Positions 44,331-52,899 of a DNA stretch of 64,000 nt are shown here, piece by piece. Source of the stretch: Pelosinus sp. IPA-1 (lineage in GTDB: Bacteria; Bacillota; Negativicutes; DSM-13327); the NCBI RefSeq assembly GCF_030269905.1, contig NZ_BSVC01000001.1, positions 496,001 to 560,000 of the forward strand, written 5' to 3'. Below the pieces are notes generated by a model that saw only the letters and a list, made by a program, of their open reading frames with translations, made no database searches and was not told where the DNA came from. Numbering within the stretch: position 1 is the stretch's first letter; every line of letters begins with the position of its first letter. The position numbers and the translations under genes were made by a program.

Positions 44331-44471
44331 TTTTCTTTATGCCAATAAATTTATGATATCGGGTTCTAGATTGACTGTGGTTCTCAATAAAAGGATTTTG
44401 CTATATTTTTTTGAAACTACATTAATATTTAACCTCAACTTCGGTAAATACTAATTATAGGAGGTGATCCT

Positions 44472-45023
44472 ATGAAAGAGAAACTTCATCATAAGACGAT
44501 ACGGCATTATAAAAAAATAGCGGCAGCACTTGGCAGTGCTGCAGTTGTTGCAGCTTCGATTATTCCGGGCATAGCTGCAGTAGTTGGATCTCCTAATGTT
44601 ACCCCGCCTGCAGCGGAGCCTACTACGCAAGAGGCACAACCTCAACAAGCTGATCAGCAGGCGCAAAATGTGCCGCAGGAAGAAGCGGGGGCAAAACAGG
44701 TCCTAGATATAACCGCGACTGCATACGCACCAGGACCTCATGACAACGACCAGTGGGGCAACAAGACTCGTATGGGAACACAAATTAGACCTGGGGTAAT
44801 TGCTGTGGATCCGAAAATAATCCCTCTCGGTTCACAAGTAATGATAAAGTATCCTGATGGTACAAAAGAATATGCAGTAGCAGAAGATACAGGCGGAGCT
44901 ATCAAGGGACATCGAATCGACGTGGCAAAGTGGACGGTAAAAGAAGCAAGCCGATTTGGTATTAAACCTGTTAAACTATATGTATTAAATACTCCGGAAC
45001 AGAGTAATGAAGGGCAAGCATAA
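44472..45023 (+). CDS. 3D-domain (MltA-like fold) cell-wall protein
   Basis: This 183-residue protein has an N-terminal hydrophobic segment (about residues 16-42) that is a signal anchor or signal peptide, a Pro/Gln/Glu-rich linker (about 43-76) and a C-terminal 3D domain. The domain has TATAYAPGPHDNDQWGNKT (in part), GVIAVDPKIIPLGSQV and AEDTGGAIKGHRIDV, with the three conserved Asp residues. 3D domains occur in Rpf/YabE/YocH-like and MltA-type peptidoglycan lytic enzymes. It should act in the periplasm or cell wall. Start ATG 44472 follows AGGAGGTGAT. Confidence 0.85.
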   Translation: MKEKLHHKTIRHYKKIAAALGSAAVVAASIIPGIAAVVGSPNVTPPAAEPTTQEAQPQQADQQAQNVPQEEAGAKQVLDITATAYAPGPHDNDQWGNKTRMGTQIRPGVIAVDPKIIPLGSQVMIKYPDGTKEYAVAEDTGGAIKGHRIDVAKWTVKEASRFGIKPVKLYVLNTPEQSNEGQA

Positions 45024-45025
45024 GT

Positions 45026-45940
45026 TTACAAGTCTAAGTCCCAACGCTCCTCCAAGATATTTTCACCCCAAGTAGGATTTTCGTGAGAGCTTGTTAATGT
45101 GAAACCGTGACTTTTATAGATGTGGCGGGCAGTTTTAAGCAAGCTAAATGTTTCAAGAAAAACGTGTTTATAGCCTTTTTCGCGGCAAAAGTCTAATGCC
45201 ATTGTGACGAGTCTATGCCCTAAGCCTCTGCCGCGGATTTCAGGCTCAATTAAGAAATATCTTAGCTGTGCAGTCGAATTATCAGACTTGACGATTACTA
45301 CGCTACCGATAGGTTTGTTTTCTATTTCTGCGATTAACATGCATTCATAGTTTATATCATAGTGCTTTGCGAAATGATGTAAACCTTTGTCTACATAATC
45401 TCTAAAAACGGAATTTAACCCATATTCCTCTTCGTATAAGACGCAATGTCGGGAAAGAATGTAATCAATATCTGAGGCAATAAAATTTCGTATTATAATT
45501 GGGTTAACACGATCTGATATGATGTTTTTAATTATTTCCATTGCCTCTGTAACTTTTGTAAGTTGAGTCTCATCTAAAGGGTGAATTAGAGAAGCAATGT
45601 GCTCATCGGATTTTTGGTTGAGACTTGCGATTGTTTCATTGCCTTTCACTGTTAAAGTAATCAAGTTTATTCGATTATCTTTTTTAGATTGAACTTTTGT
45701 AATAAGTTGGTTTTTTTCTAAAGCTTTGATAATTCTACTCATATAACTGCGGTCTATATTTAGGCGAGTTGCCAACGCATTGGAGGTACAATGCGTTATT
45801 TTGCTTATCTCAAGCAGTACACGAGCCTCTGTTAAGGAGTAGCCACTCTCTAGAATATGCTGGTTAAGTAATCCTAAAATATTGGTATAAAATCGATTGA
45901 AACTCCTGATCTTATGAATACAATCTAGATTATTTTGCAT
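45026..45940 (-). CDS. MarR-family HTH / GNAT acetyltransferase fusion protein
   Basis: This 304-residue protein has an N-terminal winged-helix MarR domain (about residues 1-140: SNALATRLNIDRSYMSRIIKALEKNQLI, quoted in part, then the DKRNNRI-like wing DNRINLITLT) and a C-terminal GNAT domain (about 148-304) with LRYFLIEPEIRGRGLGHRLV, where RGRGLG is the acetyl-CoA loop. It resembles the known bifunctional MarR/GNAT class. It stops two bases before the convergent 3D-protein stop. The RBS AGGAGAATG is adjacent to the ATG at 45940. Palindromic sites upstream suggest autoregulation. Next to it, on the other strand, lies an unfused MarR + GNAT pair. Confidence 0.88.
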   Translation of the reverse strand: MQNNLDCIHKIRSFNRFYTNILGLLNQHILESGYSLTEARVLLEISKITHCTSNALATRLNIDRSYMSRIIKALEKNQLITKVQSKKDNRINLITLTVKGNETIASLNQKSDEHIASLIHPLDETQLTKVTEAMEIIKNIISDRVNPIIIRNFIASDIDYILSRHCVLYEEEYGLNSVFRDYVDKGLHHFAKHYDINYECMLIAEIENKPIGSVVIVKSDNSTAQLRYFLIEPEIRGRGLGHRLVTMALDFCREKGYKHVFLETFSLLKTARHIYKSHGFTLTSSHENPTWGENILEERWDLDL

Positions 45941-45964
45941 AATTCATTCTCCTAAAGTTAATTG

Positions 45965-46010
45965 TGGACTTTGTCCTCTAATTAGCTTATGAAAAATAAT
46001 GGACTTTGTC
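45965..46010 (-). promoter_or_regulatory. Repeated operator and promoter of the MarR-GNAT fusion gene
   Basis: TGGACTTTGTC occurs twice (45965-45975 and 46000-46010), 35 bases apart. On the minus strand the upstream copy overlaps TTGACA of a candidate promoter (TTGACA, 17 bases, TAAGCT) and the downstream copy (GGAC-AAA-GTCC, palindromic) lies between the -10 and the start codon. Autoregulation is inferred. Confidence 0.5.
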
Positions 46011-46097
46011 AACAAATTTTTGTTGGGGAAGAACGATTCAATGTAACTAATTATATAATGAACTAGCAACTCAAACATGTGTGATAATTAGATAGAA

Positions 46098-46130
46098 AAG
46101 TATTAGCGTAAAAGCTAATACTTTTTTTTG
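46098..46130 (+). terminator. Plus-strand terminator without an upstream plus-strand gene
   Basis: AAAGTATTAGC pairs with GCTAATACTTT around GTAAAA, followed by T8. The nearest plus-strand gene upstream ends over 1 kb earlier, with a minus-strand gene between, so this may end a short RNA starting after the TATAAT at 46054-46059. Confidence 0.6.
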
Positions 46131-46245
46131 AAGCAGTAAAAGGGAGAGTCCTGTGCTTTACTTAAATCCAATAGAGTAAAGATAGGAAAAGTAATATACG
46201 GTACGTGAGAAAAAAAAGTTAGTGGCATATAAGAGTATCTATTTT

Positions 46246-46302
46246 TTAGTTGAAATATCAACTAAAAAATAGTAGAATATAGTTAGTTGATATTTCAACA
46301 AA
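46246..46302 (+). promoter_or_regulatory. Twin MarR-type operators upstream of the MarR-GNAT operon
   Basis: TTAGTTGA-AATA-TCAACTAA (46246-46265, perfect arms) and TTAGTTGA-TATT-TCAACAAA (46283-46302) are two palindromes 37 bases apart. Each repeats the other in inverted form. The spacing and arm sequence are as expected for a MarR dimer binding its own promoter. Confidence 0.72.
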
Positions 46303-46347
46303 AAGTAATATCATGGGGGAATTGATATTAGTAAGCTGAAAAATAAA

Positions 46348-46791
46348 GTGCTACGAGAAGTTGGTATGCTGGCTCGCTGTATCCAATCGATTAGTGATAT
46401 TAAATATCGGGACATCAAATTACAAAGAGGTCAGTTTATCTTTTTGACTCGTATCTGTGAATGTCCAGGTATCAATCTAATTGAACTTTCCAATATTCTC
46501 AAAGTTGATAAGGCAACAACAACGAAGGCAATACAAAAACTGATGGAAGAGAATTATGTTGTGAGGGAACGCAATAGTGCAGATAAAAGAATGTGGCATT
46601 TGTTTCCTTCTGCAAAAGCCCAGGAGTTTTATCCTTATATCATCCAACAAGAAAACTGCAATATTGAAAGTTGTTTTACTGGATTTAGTCCTGAGGAAAA
46701 AGATACTGTATATCATTTGCTCAAGAGAATGCGTGAAAATATTGAACAAGACTGGAAGGAATTAAAAAAGGGTAAAGAGGATTTAGAATAA
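46348..46791 (+). CDS. MarR-family transcriptional regulator (stand-alone)
   Basis: This winged-helix protein of about 147 residues has LQRGQFIFLTRICECPGINLIELSNILKVDKATTTKAIQKLMEE (quoted over two parts: LQRGQFIFLTRICE, and SNILKVDKATTTKAIQKLME) and wing ERNSADKRMWHLFPS. The GTG at 46348 has no ribosome site; upstream in frame an ATT at 46327 (ISKLKNKVLREVG) lies six bases after TGGGGGA, so the real start may be that rare ATT codon. It is followed by a GNAT gene 23 bases downstream. Two palindromic operators precede it. Confidence 0.85.
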   Translation: MLREVGMLARCIQSISDIKYRDIKLQRGQFIFLTRICECPGINLIELSNILKVDKATTTKAIQKLMEENYVVRERNSADKRMWHLFPSAKAQEFYPYIIQQENCNIESCFTGFSPEEKDTVYHLLKRMRENIEQDWKELKKGKEDLE

Positions 46792-46814
46792 AGAGTGTTT
46801 AAGGAGAGGTTAAA

Positions 46815-47306
46815 ATGACAGAAATTATTTTCAAGGAGTATTCGAAGGAGTATAAGGATGCAATCATTAATTTAATTCTTGATATTCAACAAAATGAGTT
46901 TAGCATTCCAATAACGAAAGAAGACCAACCAGATTTAAGTGATATACCTAATTTCTATCAATCTGGAAAGGGGAATTTTTGGGTGGCTTTATGCAACAAT
47001 CAGGTTGTTGGGACCATTTCATTGATAGATATAGGAAATAACCAAGGCGCATTGCGGAAAATGTTTGTGAAAGATGCCTATAGGGGAAGCAAGTATAATA
47101 TATCAAAATTATTGTTACAAAAATTGATGGGATGGGCTAAAGAATGTAGTATTCATGAAATTTATCTAGGAACCACAGAAAAGTTTTTAGCGGCTCATCG
47201 TTTCTATGAGAAAAATGAATTTATTCAAATAGCAAAAGAGGACTTGCCAAATGGGTTTCCGATCATGAAAGTAGATACGAGATTCTATAAAATTAAGCTT
47301 AAATAA
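46815..47306 (+). CDS. GNAT-family N-acetyltransferase
   Basis: This 163-residue GNAT protein has GNFWVALCNNQVVGTISLIDIG, and LRKMFVKDAYRGSKYNISKLLL, where YRGSKYNIS replaces the usual RGxGxG acetyl-CoA loop. It ends with AHRFYEKNEFIQI, typical motif B. The atypical loop is noted. It is cotranscribed with the MarR gene 23 bases upstream and lies beside a protein in which both domains are fused. Substrate unknown. Start ATG 46815 follows AAGGAGAGG. Confidence 0.85.
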   Translation: MTEIIFKEYSKEYKDAIINLILDIQQNEFSIPITKEDQPDLSDIPNFYQSGKGNFWVALCNNQVVGTISLIDIGNNQGALRKMFVKDAYRGSKYNISKLLLQKLMGWAKECSIHEIYLGTTEKFLAAHRFYEKNEFIQIAKEDLPNGFPIMKVDTRFYKIKLK

Positions 47307-47321
47307 CAATTTTGCAGTATG

Positions 47322-47361
47322 AAAAACAGCCTTAGTCGATTTTTGACAAAGGCTGTTTTTT
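47322..47361 (+). terminator. Intrinsic terminator after the MarR-GNAT operon
   Basis: AAAACAGCCTT-GTC pairs with GAC-AAGGCTGTTTT around GATTTTT, followed by a T-tract. Confidence 0.85.
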
Positions 47362-47387
47362 GCACATAAATAATTAATATTCATAAT

Positions 47388-47515
47388 TCATGTTAGACAT
47401 GAGTCAAAGCAACCTAATTCGACTTATCGTGTTGACAGTCCAGGATACGAGTTCAAAGATTGCGTTATTCCTATAGTTGGTGAACGAGCTATTCATAGTG
47501 ACATTATCACAAGTT
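47388..47515 (+). pseudogene. Relic fragment of an isochorismatase-like gene
   Basis: This stretch matches the middle of the intact gene at 52900-53466 both in DNA and protein: IHVRHESKQPNSTYRVDSPG and FKDCVIPIVGERAI against IHVKHESKEPNSTYRPDSLG and FKECVTPIVGERII. The N-terminal half and the catalytic C-terminal part are absent and the frame ends in ITS-stop. It is an old partial duplicate with no start of its own, in the spacer before the suf promoter. Confidence 0.75.
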
Positions 47516-47540
47516 AAACACACATAAAATGTTGTATGGC

Positions 47541-47617
47541 TTGACATGCGGTAGAAAAAGGAATAAAATAAATTTAATTCCCAGTAAAACACTATGAATA
47601 CTAGGGATTAAACCCTA
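47541..47617 (+). promoter_or_regulatory. suf operon promoter with downstream palindrome
   Basis: TTGACA (47541-47546), a 17-base spacer and TAAAAT (47564-47569) form a strong promoter. The leader then carries TAGGG-ATTAAA-CCCTA (47602-47617), 14 of 16 bases symmetric, at about +25, which could bind a repressor. sufC starts at 47668. Confidence 0.65.
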
Positions 47618-47667
47618 ATAAATAGATAAAGATAATACATGATGAATAATAATAATGAGGTGAAAAA

Positions 47668-48447
47668 ATGGCAGAAAAACTCTTAGAAATTCATGGATTA
47701 CATGCAACCGTTGAGGGTAAAGAAATCTTAAAAGGCTTGAATATTGAAATCAATAAGGGGGAAGTCCATGTTATTATGGGGCCTAATGGCTCCGGTAAAT
47801 CGACGTTAGTGAATTTGATTATGGGCCATCCAAAGTATGAGATAACTGCTGGGTCCATTGCTTTTGAGGGGGAAGACATTACAGCTTTAAAAAGCTTTGA
47901 AAGAGCTAGAAAAGGAATCTTTCTATCTTTCCAAAATCCTGAAGAAATACCAGGGATAACGGTAGAAAATTTATTGCGGACAGCCAAAAATGCAATAACT
48001 GGTGAAACTATAAAAATTATGGCTTTTAAGAAAGAGCTGAAACAAGCTATGGAAACCTTAAAAATAGACAATACATATGCAGCACGACATGTGAATGTCG
48101 GCTTTTCAGGCGGGGAAAAGAAAAGAAATGAAATACTGCAAATGATGATGCTCAATCCGCAATTGGCAATGCTGGATGAAACGGATTCAGGTTTAGATAT
48201 TGATGCTGTTCGTATTGTTTCCTCAGGGGTAAAACACTTCAAAAACGAGAAGAATGCAATTTTAATTATTACACATAATACCAAGATTCTTGAGCAATTA
48301 GACGTAGATTATGTTCACATCTTAATGAACGGGAAAATTCTTCAGACGGGGGATGCTTCCTTGATATCCCAAATCAATGAAAATGGTTTTCTTCATCTGG
48401 GAGGAGACGCTCTGGATTCAGGCGAGGTGAATACGCTCCATGGATAA
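47668..48447 (+). CDS. sufC: Fe-S cluster assembly ATPase SufC
   Basis: This 259-residue ABC-type ATPase has Walker A GPNGSGKST (about residues 38-46), the SufC-specific FLSFQNPEEIPGI (about 87-99), signature FSGGEKKRNEILQM, Walker B LAMLDETDSGLDIDA (the SufC DETDSGLD form) and H-loop ITHNT. It binds SufB and SufD and powers their conformational change in the scaffold. It overlaps sufB by 8 bases. The ATG at 47668 follows TGAGGTG. First gene of sufCBDSU. Confidence 0.97.
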   Translation: MAEKLLEIHGLHATVEGKEILKGLNIEINKGEVHVIMGPNGSGKSTLVNLIMGHPKYEITAGSIAFEGEDITALKSFERARKGIFLSFQNPEEIPGITVENLLRTAKNAITGETIKIMAFKKELKQAMETLKIDNTYAARHVNVGFSGGEKKRNEILQMMMLNPQLAMLDETDSGLDIDAVRIVSSGVKHFKNEKNAILIITHNTKILEQLDVDYVHILMNGKILQTGDASLISQINENGFLHLGGDALDSGEVNTLHG

Positions 48448-49846
48448 GAAAAAGACTGTTGTTGAGGATATTGATCGAGGTCTTTATGATATTAAAAATG
48501 AAGATCGTTATCGTTATAAAGCCTCAAAAGGACTAACTCCTCAGATTGTGCTGGATATTTCCAAAGAAAAGAATGATCCAGAATGGATGCGAGAGTTTCG
48601 CCTTCGTTCTTTAGAAATTTACAATCAAACATCTATGCCGACATGGGGACCTTCTCTGCATGAACTGGATATGGATGATATTGTTACCTATGTCCGACCA
48701 GACACAGAAATGAAGGGGAAGTGGCAAGAGGTTCCTGATGATATTAAGGATACATTTGAACGTTTGGGAATTCCTCAAGCTGAACGAGAATCATTAGCTG
48801 GTGTAGGAGCTCAGTACGATTCTGAAGTAGTTTATCATAGTGTCAAAGAAGAACTGGTCAAGCAAGGTGTAGTTTATACTGACATGGAAAGTGCTCTAAG
48901 AGAGTATGAGCCTATGATTAAGGAATATTTCATGAAGCTTGTTACACCAAATGATCATAAATTTGTAGCCCTGCATGGAGCTGTTTGGTCAGGTGGTTCC
49001 TTTGTCTACGTTCCGCCTGGTGTTCAGGTGGAAATACCGCTGCAGTCTTATTTTCGTTTGAATTCGCCAGGCGCAGGGCAATTTGAGCATACATTAATTA
49101 TCGTGGATAAAGGGGCGAAGCTTCATTTTATTGAAGGCTGTTCTGCTCCTAAATATAATGTTACGAATTTGCATGCAGGATGCGTCGAGTTATACATAAA
49201 AGAAGATGCTAGCCTGCGCTACTCTACCATCGAAAACTGGTCAAGAAATATGCTGAATTTAAATACCAAGCGAGCCTTGGTAGAAAAAAATGGCAGCATT
49301 GAATGGGTTTCTGGCTCTTTTGGTTCTAAGATTTCCATGCTGTATCCCCGTAGTATTCTCAAGGGAGAAGGAGCACGAGCGGAATTTAACGGTGTCACTT
49401 TTGCGGCTCAAGGTCAGGTGCTGGACACAGGGGCGGCTGTCATTCATGCGGCACCGTATACCTCTTCCAATATTAATTCCCGGTCTATTTCCAAAGGCGG
49501 AGGAGTTGCTGTTTATCGTGGTGCGGTAAAAGTAGCACCTAACGCTCACCATTGCAAATCCTTGGTAAGCTGCGAATCCTTAATGCTGGACGATCTTTCT
49601 CGTTCTGATACCCTGCCAGTCATTGATATTCAAAATGATGAGGTAGATATCGGTCACGAAGCAAGAATTGGCAGAATCAGGGAGGAGGCTATCTTTTATC
49701 TCATGAGCCGGGGTATTAGTGAGCAAGAAGCTAAAGCTATGATTGTAAGAGGGTTTGCAGAACCGATTGCCAAGGAGCTTCCCTTGGAATATGCTGTGGA
49801 GATGAATAATTTAATTAATATAGAACTGGAAGGCACCATTGGATAG
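48440..49846 (+). CDS. sufB: Fe-S cluster assembly scaffold SufB
   Basis: This 468-residue scaffold has the beta-helix core and C-terminal helical region. Recognised segments are WMREFRLRSLEIY, the HFIEGCSAPKYNVTNLHAGC stretch (split: HFIEGCSAPKY, NVTNLHAGC) with the conserved Cys, SMLYPRSILKGEGA and GHEARIGRIREEAIFYLMSRG (in part). It receives sulfur from SufS/SufU and assembles the cluster with SufC and SufD. It overlaps sufC by 8 bases and is followed by sufD after 11 bases. Complete and of normal length. Confidence 0.97.
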   Translation: MDKKKTVVEDIDRGLYDIKNEDRYRYKASKGLTPQIVLDISKEKNDPEWMREFRLRSLEIYNQTSMPTWGPSLHELDMDDIVTYVRPDTEMKGKWQEVPDDIKDTFERLGIPQAERESLAGVGAQYDSEVVYHSVKEELVKQGVVYTDMESALREYEPMIKEYFMKLVTPNDHKFVALHGAVWSGGSFVYVPPGVQVEIPLQSYFRLNSPGAGQFEHTLIIVDKGAKLHFIEGCSAPKYNVTNLHAGCVELYIKEDASLRYSTIENWSRNMLNLNTKRALVEKNGSIEWVSGSFGSKISMLYPRSILKGEGARAEFNGVTFAAQGQVLDTGAAVIHAAPYTSSNINSRSISKGGGVAVYRGAVKVAPNAHHCKSLVSCESLMLDDLSRSDTLPVIDIQNDEVDIGHEARIGRIREEAIFYLMSRGISEQEAKAMIVRGFAEPIAKELPLEYAVEMNNLINIELEGTIG

Positions 49847-49857
49847 GGGATGATGAC

Positions 49858-50961
49858 ATGGAAAAACTACAGAAGAATTTAAGTCCGATTCCAGTAAAAA
49901 CCTGGAATTGGCTAGGTGTTAATGATACTGTCCTTGAAGCTGATATTCCTGCTATAACGGATTACTCCAAGCAGCCTGTAACGACAGGATCAGAAAAGGG
50001 CGTAACCATTACAGATATCCGTTTGAGTAGAGATACAATTAAATTTATGGAAAAGAAAATGGACACTGGCGCGAGTGAAGCAATGAGAGACTTTGTTAAG
50101 AAGAATCAAAACAGTGGTTATTTCATTGAAATAGAAGAAGGGGAGAAAATAGGAACTCCTATTTTCCTTCAATATGACTTAGATGAGGAAAATCCGACCC
50201 TAGTAGATGACCACTTTATCCTTGCTCATGAAAACAGCGAGGCGACCATTATCATCAACTATAAATCGTCCTGTATTCAAAACGGTTTCCACAGTGGTGT
50301 GACTAAAGTATTTGCTAAAAAAGGAGCTGTTGTTCATTTAATTAAAGTGCAAATGTTGGCTGACCAAGATACTCATGTCGATGCCATTAGTGCGATCGCT
50401 GATGAAAAAGGGCAGGTTGATTTCACATTGATAGAACTAGGTGCCCTACAAACCATTACAGGCTGTAGAACACAATTGGTGGGGAAAAACAGCACTGGAA
50501 CAATTCATTCTCTTTATTTTGGTGATCAGAATCGTAAAATTGATATTAATTATGTACAGACCCATCAGGCTCGTGAATCGTTGAGCAGCATAGAAGCACG
50601 AGGCGTACTCTTAGATCACAGTCAAAAAGTCTTTAAAGGTACATTGGACTTTATTAAGGGGTCCAGCGGCTCTAAGGGCAAAGAAGAGGAATATACGGTT
50701 TTATTAAGCCCAACCGTGCGGAATCGCTCCACACCACTAATGCTGTGTGGGGAAGATGCGGTTGAAGGGCAACATGCTGTTAGTACAGGAAAAATGGATG
50801 AAAATAAGCTTTTTTATCTGATGAGCAGAGGGCTTAGTGAAGCGGAGGCAAAAAAGTTAATTATCGAAGCTGAATTTCAGCCCATTCTGGAAAAAATACC
50901 AGTGAGCGAATTGAGAGATACAATTTCTATGTATCTAAGGAGGCGGCTAAATCGTGTCTAA
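49858..50961 (+). CDS. sufD: Fe-S cluster assembly protein SufD
   Basis: This 367-residue SufB-like protein carries the SufB/SufD core (VDISAI, IHSLYFGDQNRKIDINYVQTH in part, SSIEARGVLLDHSQKVFKGT in part) and the C-terminal YLMSRGLSEAEAKKLIIEAE that contacts SufC. It is more divergent than SufB at the N-terminus, as usual. It overlaps sufS by 8 bases. It forms the SufBC2D complex. Confidence 0.95.
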   Translation: MEKLQKNLSPIPVKTWNWLGVNDTVLEADIPAITDYSKQPVTTGSEKGVTITDIRLSRDTIKFMEKKMDTGASEAMRDFVKKNQNSGYFIEIEEGEKIGTPIFLQYDLDEENPTLVDDHFILAHENSEATIIINYKSSCIQNGFHSGVTKVFAKKGAVVHLIKVQMLADQDTHVDAISAIADEKGQVDFTLIELGALQTITGCRTQLVGKNSTGTIHSLYFGDQNRKIDINYVQTHQARESLSSIEARGVLLDHSQKVFKGTLDFIKGSSGSKGKEEEYTVLLSPTVRNRSTPLMLCGEDAVEGQHAVSTGKMDENKLFYLMSRGLSEAEAKKLIIEAEFQPILEKIPVSELRDTISMYLRRRLNRV

Positions 50962-52180
50962 TAATTACGTCAATGATTTTCCTATCTTGCAACAAACGAT
51001 GAATGGAAAACGGCTTGTTTACCTTGATAATGGAGCTACAACTCAAAAACCTCTCTCGGTTATCAATGCTGTTCAAGAATATTATGCAGCCTTTAATGCC
51101 AATCCTCATCGAGGCGCTTACGAGTTAAGTGTTAAAGCTACTCAAATTTATGAAGATGCCCGAGAGAAGGTTAGAAAATTCTTGGGGGCAGAAAAAGCAA
51201 GTGAAATTATTTTTACTAAGAATGCCACCGAATCTTTAAATTTATTGGCTTATAGCTATGGAATGACCTTTATTAGTCCAGGAGATGAAATTGTTATTTC
51301 CATTGCTGAACATCACAGCAATATTGTGCCTTGGCAGCAGGTGGCCAAAGCGAAGGGAGCTACCTTACAATATTTATATGTGAATGAAGCCGGCATTCTA
51401 ACGGATGAGGAAATCGAAAAGAAAATTAGCAGCAAAACAAAAATTGTAGCAGTTACCCAGGTATCCAATGTGCTTGGAATTGTCAACCCCATAGAAAAGA
51501 TTGTGCATAAGGCGCATAGCGTGGGGGCAGTTGTGATTGTTGATGGTGCACAAAGTGTTCCTCACTTTTCTGTGGATGTAAGGGCATTGGACGTTGATTT
51601 CTTAGTTTTTTCGGGACATAAGATGCTGGCTCCTATGGGAGTTGGTGTGTTATACGGTAAAGAGCATTTGTTGGATAAAATGCCGCCTTTTTTAAGCGGC
51701 GGCGATATGATTGAGTATGTATGGGAACAGGATACTTCTTTTGCACCACTGCCAGCTAAATTTGAAGCAGGAACCCAAAATGTAGGAGGTGTCTTAGGGC
51801 TCTCAGCAGCCATAGACTATATTGAGAAGGTCGGTTTTCCCAATATAGAACAGATTGAAGAAAAATTAATCCATTATGCGATACCGAAGCTTCAGCAGCT
51901 CTCTTTTATTACTCTTTATGGATGTGATGATCTTTCGAAAAAGACCGGAGTAATATCCTTTAACGTAAACGATATTCATCCCCATGATGTGTCCTCTATT
52001 TTGGATGCTGATGGGGTTGCTATACGAGCTGGTCATCATTGTGCGCATCCCTTGATGCGATATCTTGGAGTGAATGCAACGTGCCGTGCTAGTTTTTATT
52101 TTTATAATACACGTGAAGACGTAGATGCATTGATAAATGCCCTAGGGCGTGTCAGGGGAGTGCTTGGCTATGGATCTTAG
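50954..52180 (+). CDS. sufS: Cysteine desulfurase SufS
   Basis: This 408-residue PLP enzyme has the N-terminal VYLDNGATTQKP, FTKNATESLNLLAYSYG, the AEHHSNIVPWQ motif, the PLP-binding Lys in FSGHKMLAPMGVG (about residue 226) and the catalytic Cys in IRAGHHCAHPLM (about 362), all intact. It releases sulfur from cysteine for SufU. It overlaps sufD and sufU. The RBS lies inside the end of sufD (AAGGAGGCGG). Confidence 0.97.
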   Translation: MSNNYVNDFPILQQTMNGKRLVYLDNGATTQKPLSVINAVQEYYAAFNANPHRGAYELSVKATQIYEDAREKVRKFLGAEKASEIIFTKNATESLNLLAYSYGMTFISPGDEIVISIAEHHSNIVPWQQVAKAKGATLQYLYVNEAGILTDEEIEKKISSKTKIVAVTQVSNVLGIVNPIEKIVHKAHSVGAVVIVDGAQSVPHFSVDVRALDVDFLVFSGHKMLAPMGVGVLYGKEHLLDKMPPFLSGGDMIEYVWEQDTSFAPLPAKFEAGTQNVGGVLGLSAAIDYIEKVGFPNIEQIEEKLIHYAIPKLQQLSFITLYGCDDLSKKTGVISFNVNDIHPHDVSSILDADGVAIRAGHHCAHPLMRYLGVNATCRASFYFYNTREDVDALINALGRVRGVLGYGS

Positions 52181-52622
52181 TGAGATTTATACGGAAATTA
52201 TTGCAGAGCATAATAAGTCAAAGCGAAATAAAAAACAGATGGAAAATCCTACAGTGATCCTAAAGGGCAGAAACCCAAGCTGTGGAGATGAAATAGAACT
52301 TGCATTAAAGGTAGAGAAGAATATCATCCAAGATGCATCGTTTACGGGGGTTGGCTGTGCGATTTCCCAAGCTTCTACATCGATGATGATTGATTTGATT
52401 CGCGGGCAAACCATTGAAAAAGCACAGCTGCTGATTGATACCTTTCTAGGCATGATTAAGCGGGAAATCACGGAGGAGGATCAATTGGAGATATTAGATG
52501 AGGCAGTTGCCTTACAGAATATTTCCAACATGCCTGCCAGAGTGAAGTGTGCAGTTTTATCATGGCACACACTGGAAAGTGCGATTACAGCGGAAGAAGG
52601 AAACATAAGTAAAAGCAGTTAA
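52170..52622 (+). CDS. sufU: Sulfur transfer protein SufU
   Basis: This protein of 150 residues has the SufU cysteines in NPSCGDE, GVGCAISQASTSMM and ARVKCAVLSWHTLE, plus the Asp of CGDE that bind zinc and accept sulfur from SufS. Presence of SufU rather than SufE is typical for Firmicutes. The ATG at 52170 follows GGGGAG and overlaps the sufS end by 11 bases. Last gene of the operon, followed by two hairpins. Confidence 0.94.
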   Translation: MDLSEIYTEIIAEHNKSKRNKKQMENPTVILKGRNPSCGDEIELALKVEKNIIQDASFTGVGCAISQASTSMMIDLIRGQTIEKAQLLIDTFLGMIKREITEEDQLEILDEAVALQNISNMPARVKCAVLSWHTLESAITAEEGNISKSS

Positions 52623-52650
52623 TTACCCATTAAATGACTGCAGGTTATAG

Positions 52651-52686
52651 AAAGAAGACTCATCGCCAAATGAGTTTTTCTTTTTT
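52651..52686 (+). terminator. Terminator of the suf operon
   Basis: AAGAAGACTCAT pairs with ATGAGTTTTTCTT around CGCCAA, followed by a T-tract. It lies about 30 bases after the sufU stop. Confidence 0.8.
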
Positions 52687-52742
52687 AGTAGAGGGGGGAT
52701 CATTTAGCTGTCATTGTGAGCATCGGAAGCAACCCTATGAAA

Positions 52743-52777
52743 AAACATCCTTAGTCGATTATTGACTAAGGATGTTT
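52743..52777 (+). terminator. Second hairpin between sufU and the isochorismatase-like gene
   Basis: AAACATCCTTAGTC pairs perfectly with GACTAAGGATGTTT around GATTATT. The loop and flanks resemble the hairpin at 47322-47361 next to the related relic (both contain TTAGTCGATT...TTGAC), suggesting they were duplicated together with the gene. Confidence 0.7.
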
Positions 52778-52899
52778 ACTATTTAAATAAACTCCAAGAT
52801 TTATAGAATTATATTAAGTTAAGTATTTAGAGGATAAATAAAAGATGAATTGAATAATTAACATGAAATGCCAGTCCAAGATCTAGGAGGATGATGAGA

